From contig NC_134013.1 of NCBI RefSeq assembly GCF_040712315.1, positions 80,482,001 through 80,546,000 of the forward strand: a stretch of 64,000 nt of DNA, given 5' to 3'. The notes below the pieces were generated by a model. That model saw nothing but the letters and a program-made list of their open reading frames with translations, was not told the DNA's origin and ran no database searches. This stretch comes from Castanea sativa (Eukaryota; Streptophyta; Magnoliopsida; Fagales; Fagaceae). Position 1 is the stretch's first letter. The number at the start of each line of letters is the position of its first letter. This document shows positions 55,897 to 64,000 of the stretch, in pieces. The position numbers and the translations under genes were made by a program.

Positions 55897-58800
55897 ATGG
55901 GTTGCATGAACAGGGGTCTATGTGTTGGGATCTGTATTGGGTTGATTTTGATTTTCACTGCCACATTTTGTGTTGGTCTCACTGACCCAACCGATGGTAA
56001 AGAGCAAAAATCACATTTTTCTATTTATGTTTGTTCACAGTGTTCTTTTTTAGTGCGTTTGGTTCTCGGGAATGTGAAAATGAAAATGATTGAAAGTTGC
56101 TTCTTTGATTAACATTTGCTTGATTCTCTCTGATAACTGAACTTATGCTAGTATTAAATTTTGCATTTGCTTGCCTTTTCTGAATATAATTTTAAGACTT
56201 GTATGATATATAGGAAGTTTTAATATGGTTGGTTATATCTTGTTGGCCCAGAACATAAGGGTTAAAATTATGGAGCTGTGTTTTAATCATTTCTCTGTGT
56301 CTGTTTATTTTCCAGTTGTGGCAATCAATAGTTTATATGTTGCTCTTGAGTATCCTCCACTTCTTGGTTGGCTTCTTGTTGGAGGAGACCCTTGTGGGGA
56401 TAAGTGGCAAGGTGTTGAATGTGTCTTCTCAAACATAACAGAATTGTATGTTGATTCTCTCACTTTCGAGCTCTTGTCAATAATAGAGTTTTATTCCTGA
56501 GTTGATCTTCTAACCTGTCTTGGTCTGCAGACGGCTTAGTGGCACAAATTTGGGAGGAAAGTTGGGTGATAGTTTGGGAGACTTTGGAGCGATCTTGGCA
56601 ATGTATGTGTCTAACTTGTTCTGTAATTTTTGATAACATGTATGCATACGTGTATCATATGGGTGAGTTTCATATCATTCTGAGTGACTAATGGTGAAAT
56701 TATTTTAATTCAATTTGGTTAACGTTGTCTCAATGCTCTAATTTCATATTGACTTGTTCTGTCATTGTCAAAATGTTAAGTAAATACCCCCCCCCCCCCC
56801 CCCCACCTCACATTCCAATACTCTAAGGGAACTTATTTGTTGAAAAGTGAGCTATAGTTTCACTTGTTCTGTCATTGCCAAAATGCTGATGGCATAAATT
56901 AGGCCGTTATTGGACTTTGTGATTCTCAAGGCTTAAGCAATAAAATACTTGATTTACTAATCGAATGATCTACACATAAATTCATTACATGCGAGAGCAT
57001 ATTGAGGCAGAAGCATTAAATTACATTGCTGCTTGCTTTTGTTTAACTTCTTAAATATCTGTCTGTAATCTTATTAAGCTTTGTGCTACATCATGGGGCA
57101 GAGATCTAAGCAACAACCATATTGGCGGGACTATTCCATCGTCTTTTCCCTCCACCATCAGGAACCTGTATGTTTCGCACTCATTTATTTTTTGTATCCA
57201 TGTGAAAGCTGATTTAGCAAATTATTTTTTCCCACGAATATGCTTCTAGTATATCCTAAATTTATGTCAGTCTTGTATTTTATTTTCCTTGTTTAGTTCT
57301 CTTTCAGCTAACAAGCTCACTGGAATCATCCCCGATGCTTTGTCCTCATCCAGCCAATTGATGGACTTGTAAGTCAAAGTTGGCTCATATTAATGTCGTA
57401 TTATTTATTTATTTATTCTTTTGATCTATTTCTTTATGGACAAAGTTTAGCTCCAAACTAGTATTATGTGGCGATTTATAAGATTATTCATGTGTATTAT
57501 TTAAACAGGTCATATGACTCATTAAAAAAGTCATGTTTCTAAAACTACACATGGATGGCTATTCATGTGTATTATTTAAACAAGTCATATGACTCATTAA
57601 AAAAGTCATGTTTCTAAAACTACACATGGATGTTCTCTTCAATTGCCACATAATGGGTTGAAGTAAGATAGCTCCAAACTGGTTTGGAGCTAAACATTTT
57701 CTTTTGTTTATTCAAGGGATGTTTTCTCCTCCTGAGGTTGCTAAATAATAACATTCTAAGTGGAGGAATAACAGGTGCATTTCAAAAGCTTACTGGTTTG
57801 ATGGACTTGTTGCCATTTTCTTTCGGTTCAGATAGCTTTTGCCTTTGTATTTTGGTTCTATGTTAATGGTTGTGAACATATATTATGGTGCAGAGATCTA
57901 TCGGGAAACAATTTAAGTGGTCAATTGCCTCCCTCATTGGGAAATTTGTCATCTCTTACCACATTGTGAGTAATTATCTCAATAAGATTTCTTTTTGTAT
58001 GTTTACTATACATATTAATTCATTAACTTTATAATTTCTATGCAGGCACTTGCAGAACAATCAACTCACTGGGACCCTTGATGTTTTGCAGGATCTTCTC
58101 CTGCAGGATCTGTACCCTTTTTTCATCCACTTTGATTTTTATTTTTACATTTCATAATATTTTCTTTGCAAAATTCGTATTCCAGAATTTGATCTTGATT
58201 CAGAGGTTCTAGTAGGAACTATGTGCTGCCTACAGCAACTCACAAATTCTTACTTGCTATGCAGGAACGTAGAGAACAATCTATTCTCTGGACCTATACC
58301 GGCAAAATTACTGAGTATTCCAAATTTCAGGTGGTGTGTGTGTGCGTGTTTTTTCCTGCCTTATATACACATGCGCCACATTGTAAGGCTTGTATTTGTC
58401 TTTTAACATGGATTTAGATCTGTCACGTATGCCAAATCCTGGAATTAGTTGTAAGGCTTGGATTTGCCATTTAACATGGATTTGGTTCTGTTGTGTATGC
58501 CAAATCCTGGAACTAGTAATGTTAGTGCTTCTCTCACGGTATCTATTTAATTGATACAGAACATGATACTTCTTTCTTTCTTTAATTTTTTCCATTTCTT
58601 TTTGGATATTAAGCTAGTCTGGAATGGTAATGTTTTACCTAACTAGTGCTTAGTAATGCAGCCATAAATGCCTACTATTCTATTTAAGATCATAGAAGAG
58701 AGCATGAGTAATCACATAAACTGATACGTAATTCCAAAACCTGGATGAATATTTTTTTCGTTTGTTTTGACTGGAATTTTCTGAGGAAATAGTGTATTAC

Positions 58801-61800
58801 TATTGTAGTATAATAATTACTTGATATCCCCATTTTCTGTGTTAAAGTCCAATTGTATGTCTTAAACTTATATTTGCATGCCCAGGGTCCATCTTTTCAG
58901 CATACAATATGCTACCTAATTTAAACTCCCTTGCTTCTTTCAGTAACCATAGCTTCTATCTTGCAGAAAAGATGGAAATCCATTCAATACTACAGTTATT
59001 CCATCACCTACAATTGCAGCTCCTCCTCTTGCTGCTGCACCATACGCTGAAAAAGCCCCTGGGAAACCAGCAATTGGACCTTCTGTCCCAGAAATATCAA
59101 AGTCTACTAGAGCTGGGAAAGTGTTCACTACCAAGAGGTTGACTTGGATTTCTATCATAGGGGCTTCAATACTTTTTTCATTGGTGCTGTGTCTTTGTGT
59201 GTATAGATGCAAGAAAGGAAGGAAAGAGAAAGAGAATACTAAGAGGGATGATATTGGTAACTATAAGGCCCCTAGAGAAAAGCCTAAATACACTGAATCG
59301 GTGCCTCAGCAAAATTATCCAATGGAGAAAGGTAGGTCTTTTATTGTCCATTCTTATTTTTTAAACTTGGTTAGAATTTCCTTGTCTCTTACATTCTGTT
59401 CTAAATGAAAATTGTCTTTTTGAATATTGTTAGCAGTGCCAAGAGGGAGAGTTGCGAAACCAAGCGATAGTTATGTTGAAAACAATGGAAGAAGAGGTGT
59501 ATTTCCAAAGCTTCAGAATGAACAGGAGGTAGATGTGAAAAACACACCTACAGTTTCACTGCCCAAGAATGATCATGATTCAGACATGAGCAGCATGGAT
59601 ATGGAGTTCTTGCCACCACCACCTCCTCCATTTTTTACTTTTGAGAAGGTCTCTGTGGAACCAATGGTACCTTTCAAAGTAACTTCAAGTAGACATCCTT
59701 CTAAGAGTCCGAATGCAAGTTCTGCAAAAGCTTTTACTGTTGCGTTGCTTCAGCAGTATACAAATAGCTTTTCTCATGAAAATTTTATTGGTGAAGGCAC
59801 GCTTGGTAGTGTTTATAGGGGTGAGATGCCTGATGGAAAGGTAAGATTATTTTAACTTAATAAGAACTAATTTGCCAGGATGATGGCGTGGCTGTTGGAT
59901 TCTCAAGTATATTTGTATTTGTTGTCTCCCCCCCCCCCCCCCCCCCCCCCCCCTTCATCTTCAGTAATCTTTTTAGGAAAATTAGTTTTGAAGTTTGAAT
60001 TGCATTTATCTCCCAAGTGTGAAAATAAATATCTGTGAGGTAGTCCCTTTATTAATCCTCCCAACCATCATTATTTACCTAAGTTTCAAGTAATGTGGTA
60101 GATTCTTCTTCATCCTCATCCTCATAAGTAAATTTTTTTTTGAGTTCTCTAGCTGTTTCACCTCTAAGTGTGAAAGCAAACACCTACAAGGCTGTCTCTT
60201 CTTCCAAACAACTTACCACTGTCCCCAAGTTTTCAGTTATGTAGTATATCTTGTTTGCTTGAGATAACCTATCCCTGAACCCCTGGCCCTCTCTCTTCCT
60301 CTCATTGGCTCTATTATCTAGTCACACATCTTTATTTGAGATCCTAATAGTTAATCCTCCATTTTTGAATTCTTTTATAGCTACTGGCAATCAAAAAACT
60401 GGACACTAAAGTTTCCGGGCAGCAGAGTGATGAGGATTTTTTTGAACTAGTTTCTAGTATCTCTAAACTTCGCCATGCTAATATTGTGGAGCTTGTGGGT
60501 TACTGTGCTGAGCATGGCCAGCGGCTACTTGTATATGAGTATTGCAGAAATGGGACACTTCATGATGCACTGCATGATGATGAGATTCAAAAGAATCTTT
60601 CTTGGAAAACACGCATCCAAGCGGCGCTCGAAGCTGCAAGAGCACTGGAGTAAGTTGAACAAATAATTCACAAATAACACAAGGAAAACTAATTTGAGAT
60701 ATGGACTTTGTTAGTTCCTTATATAGAATGCTCATGTTGGGCTAGGAGCTCAGAAACAAGTTTTTTTGTCATTTCTTTTATTTCTGACCAAGGAGATTAC
60801 AACTTGTAGATTTCACATTTTTGTGAGGAAATCTTCTTTCATCCGTGTTTGGTCAATTAGAAACTGATTTTTCCTCTTATTTGTGGTATAGATATTTGCA
60901 TGAGATCTGTCAACCACCCATTGTTCACCGAAATTTCAAGTCTGCCAATCTTCTCCTAGATGACAAGCTTGAATTATGTGTCTCAGACTGTGGTTTGGCT
61001 CCTCTATTATCGTCTAGTTCAGCGAGTCAGGTAATTATGTGTGTATGATATTTAATTTCTGTTCATATAGAGTGCTACAAATTATTGGTACTGACTGATG
61101 TTTGTAACTGTTATTGAAACCATGTGATTCCAACTTTATGCTTTATAGCTCTGTTAATTAGAAAATTGATGGAATGCTATTGAACAATTATAGAAAAATT
61201 TCGAAAGTGTAAAACTTTGTGGCAAAGATGCTGAAGAAATATGAAATTGCTAGATGTTGGATCTTTTGGGAGATGAAACTAGAGAAAAGAAATCATTTCC
61301 TTTGGGGTGGGGAGGGGGGAGGGGGGTGATTGGGGTTACCAATATCTGGGCTTTAGGACAGGAACAAGTTGATGTTCCTTGCCTTTGTATGTTTGGAGCT
61401 TCTTTAAAGATGTATAGCCAATTAATTTAAGGCTCCCAAGTGGTAGGAATTTCAATATAATGCTTATCTCAGTAGATCTTTGTTATTCGTTCACACCTAG
61501 AAAAAAAAAAATATAACAAGCAGAAAATAGAAAGGGACACAGATCTAACATGGTTCACCAAGAGTTCGTGTCATGCAGAGTGTGGCTGCTGAGCGTTGTT
61601 CTTCCTCTTTTCCTGTTTTTGCATGAGTTTTGAATCTGAACTATATTAGTTTTAGTGAAGAGGGGAGATAGCCTTCAACCAACTTGTCAAGAGTGTATCT
61701 ATATCTTTTTAATATGTGAAAAAGAAAACTAATATTGATATCTTTTTTATGATATGATGTCCCACAATGAATGAATAAGTAGATATTGTCCTGATTCTGA

Positions 61801-63825
61801 GTAGTAGATGTGTCAATATTGTGAAAAAAGTTAGAATATTGTAGAAGCTGACCAATTTGTTATTATTAGTTTTTGGTTTGTTAGCTGAAAAGTGCATGGA
61901 TTTTGTGCAAAAACATATGAAACCTTTATTTGGTAATGCTTGACAGAAAATTAAGCTGGAATTGTGAATCTGTTACTTGTTATTATTATATAACGTGTAG
62001 TTGATGATGGTGTATTTACTGTCAGTTGTCTGGACGACTTCTCACTGCTTACGGTTATGGTGCCCCGGAATTTGATTCGGGAAGTTATACTTACCAAAGT
62101 GATGTCTATAGCTTTGGAGTTGTAATGTTAGAACTTCTCACTGGACGGAAGTCATTTGACAGGTTAGCAGCCCAATAAGAGAATGCGTGTGTTCTGCACT
62201 TATCTTTTACCATCTAAAACCAACCCAACAGAACTCGTCCATCAGTTATGTGAATTAATTGAGTTTCAGCTAAAACTTTCTTCTCAGTTCTCACTGAAAA
62301 AAGTGTCCAGGTCACGGCCTCGAGGGGAGCAATTTCTGGTTAGATGGGCAGTTCCTCAGCTACATGATATTGATGCATTAGCAAGGATGGTCGATCCCTC
62401 ACTAAAAGGAGCATATCCTATGAAATCATTATCACGTTTTGCTGATATTATTTCCTCATGTGTACAGGTGAGGGCTATTTCTGTACACTTAGTATATCGG
62501 GGTGTTTCTGGATTTCTTAAAGTTCTGTATGAACTCTTTGCGGTGCTATTTGTACTTTCTCCTGGCCTCCGAATTTTCCATAATTGTTTTGGTATAGGAG
62601 AAACAGATTTTTTTTTTTTTTTCCTTGACAAGAAAAATGCAATTCCCTATAGGTGCACAAGTTAAATCTAGACATAGCAAAACGGGTCAGAATTTGTTGA
62701 CCCGACCCCTATTTTTTAAACCCGAAGCAAAAACGGGTTGATAGGTGCATAAAGCACAATAGATCACATGTTCACAGACCTATTTATTAAAAAAAGAAGA
62801 AGCAATTCTGCCAATTCTCATTCGATTTGACTTGACACTTGACACTTGACACTTGACACTAGTACACTAACACTACTAACACAATAACACGTACACTACT
62901 TTATGAGTTATTGAGTTAAGACTTAAGACAAAACTTAAGTTTATTTGTTTTTCTGAGAATTTGATCAAACTAAAAAAAATGTGACAAAACAAAGCTGTTT
63001 GCTCGTGTAGTTGTAGTCTACAAACCATTAACCAGTTAACACACAGCACACATAGACACTCACCATAGAACATGTGCACTTAAGGAGGCTAATAACTTAA
63101 CATGGTCCATGACATGTAATTTTTTAATTGTATTTTTTTTTCTTGCTTTTTTGGGAATGATATTATTAGTGGTGTAAACTTAAAATATATACTTTTTGGT
63201 GCTCCTTAAGATTTATTTCTTTTTGAAGTTGTAAATTAGTAATTACATGCATTTTGGCAGTGAGGTATTAACATTGAAGACTTTTTCCATCATGAATTCG
63301 TGACTATAAAGAATTTTAGTCATGCTCAAAATTGTCAGAATTGGAAGGATATTAACAAGTGGCATTAAGTGCAATTCATTTCCTTAATTGATTTTATTTA
63401 TTTTCTCTAAAAAGGTTGCCTTGATTTGTTTTTATAAATAATAAAAAAAAATTGTTTGAAAAATACAGGTCAACCCGACCGGCAATCTGATTGACCCCTT
63501 TAAAAAATGACCTGTTTGACCCACAAATCCGACCCGAACCCGACACCACCTGTCCGTTTGCCATGTCTAGTTAAATCTAACATTATTTCATCTTTTTTTT
63601 TTTTTTTGAGGAACCGGTAAGAAATCTAATCTTTTCATCATAAATATTTCTAACTTACCTTGAGTTTGTAATATTTATTTTGCATTTCAATTTAGCTGTG
63701 AATTGAAAACTTTTTTGTTTGCCTAGAGCTATATAAGTCACCTAATATCCATCCTTTTGCAGCAAGAGCCGGAATTCAGGCCATCAATGTCTGAAATTGT
63801 CCAAGAACTCTTACGAATGATTTAA
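55897..63825 (+). CDS. STRUBBELIG-RECEPTOR FAMILY (SRF) leucine-rich-repeat receptor-like kinase, 16 exons
   Basis: Exons: 55897-55996, 56316-56445, 56531-56602, 57102-57167, 57297-57368, 57737-57808, 57894-57965, 58046-58111, 58265-58330, 58967-59331, 59437-59840, 60381-60649, 60892-61030, 62026-62162, 62311-62467, 63763-63825. The sum is 2250 nt (749 aa plus TAA), in frame, with all introns GT-AG. Signal peptide residues 1-28; LRR N-terminal cap with GGDPCGDKW; six or seven LRRs, one per 66/72-nt exon (77-238); Pro-rich juxtamembrane (244-280); TM 298-318; PPPPPPF linker; kinase about 472-745. Glycine loop GEGTLGSV (479-486) and Lys500 are kept, but HRD is HRN (597-599) and DFG is DCG (617-619), so phosphotransfer is unlikely, as reported for STRUBBELIG. 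The family acts at the plasma membrane in tissue morphogenesis and cell-wall or defence signalling. I cannot say which SRF paralogue. ATG 55897 is the first Met in frame and precedes the signal peptide. Confidence 0.93.
56787..56804. repeat. Poly(C) tract in SRF intron 3
   Basis: Eighteen consecutive C residues read directly. Confidence 0.9.
57445..57695. mobile_element. MITE in SRF intron 5 with a 14-bp perfect TIR
   Basis: GTTTAGCTCCAAAC (57445-57458) is mirrored exactly at 57682-57695. Inside, a 75-bp unit (57485-57559) is duplicated in tandem (57560-57632) almost without change. No coding potential and no clear target duplication. Confidence 0.75.
59928..59953. repeat. Poly(C) tract in SRF intron 11
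   Basis: About 26 consecutive C residues read directly. Confidence 0.9.
62669..63569. mobile_element. Non-autonomous hAT-like element (901 bp) in SRF intron 15
   Basis: Ends TAGACATAGCAAAACGGG and (reverse complement) TAGACATGGCAAACGGAC are imperfect inverted repeats of hAT type. An exact 8-bp duplication GTTAAATC flanks the element (62661-62668 and 63570-63577). ACCCGACCC/GGGTC-rich subterminal words occur on both ends. There is no transposase frame. Confidence 0.88.
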
Positions 63826-64000
63826 AGGGAACCTTTCAAATGAGGAATTATCTTAATTAGGAATTGAGTATGGCTATGATAGGTATCAGCTAAAGAGGTG
63901 AGCATGCAGTAGTGGCAAATTTGTTCTGAAGCCTCTTAACATAATTTACAATTCATAGCTTCTTATCAGTGTGAAGGTGCTATTGTAATTGTTTTATGAT
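63826..64000 (+). other. 3' untranslated region of the SRF gene (partial)
   Basis: Sequence after the TAA stop. It continues to the window end without a recognisable polyadenylation signal that I would trust. Confidence 0.55.

Noticed and set aside
1..64000. CRISPR arrays, bacterial operators, riboswitches, rRNA or tRNA genes
   Set aside because: The tandem arrays lack spacers of unique sequence, and no rRNA or tRNA core sequence was recognised; the DNA is plainly plant nuclear.

Overview
This is a plant nuclear window. It contains a 16-exon receptor-like kinase gene, genes and gene ruins with GT-AG introns, long AT-rich intergenic stretches, and Ty1/copia, Ty3/gypsy, LINE, hAT-like and CACTA-like elements of types typical of angiosperms. 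The gene families and repeat style suggest a woody eudicot (a Fagales tree such as oak or beech is my guess, from general familiarity only). There are no bacterial operons, rRNA genes, tRNA genes or CRISPR arrays.

Layout. 0-2 kb: intergenic, with a possible TIR element enclosing a promoter-like stretch. 2.2-9.8 kb: a minus-strand GH18 (class V chitinase-like) pseudogene, cut first by a solo LTR (2363-3174, perfect target-site duplication) and then by a decayed copia element (3227-8980), which itself holds another solo LTR (6534-7474). 11.1-25.6 kb: a second, fuller copy of the same gene type. It has a kinase half (11.1-13.7 kb) and a GH18 half (25.1-25.6 kb), separated by a 10.1-kb Ty3/gypsy element (14258-24365). 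That element has the marks of the Tat lineage: two RNase H domains, an antisense multi-exon ORF, and a 48-bp tandem array in its 3' region. The 5' end of this gene is lost at a CACTA-type terminus. 26.4-28.7 kb: gag plus one LTR of a truncated copia element. 30.0-43.0 kb: an L1-type LINE on the minus strand, split by a 7.5-kb LTR element (30808-38311, perfect CCTAG duplication) that has gag and a second ORF but no visible polymerase. 44.1-44.8 kb: a second LINE 3' end. 45.6-46.9 kb: a third kinase remnant of the chitinase-receptor-kinase family. 49.0-54.2 kb: a non-coding block rich in short tandem repeats.

55.9-63.8 kb: the only gene that looks intact, a STRUBBELIG-RECEPTOR FAMILY (SRF) LRR receptor kinase on the plus strand. 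My 16-exon model gives 2250 nt (749 codons plus stop) with all splice sites GT-AG. Its kinase domain lacks the catalytic aspartates (HRN, DCG). A 901-bp non-autonomous hAT-like element with a perfect 8-bp duplication sits in its last intron.

In short, the window is a tandem array of three decayed chitinase-type receptor kinases, heavily invaded by nested retrotransposons, next to one conserved developmental receptor gene. The most notable signals are the Tat element with its antisense gene and nascent satellite, the polymerase-less element with an extra ORF, the strong C-to-T / G-to-A bias of the stop codons in the dead elements, and an unexplained repeat-rich block at 49-54 kb.
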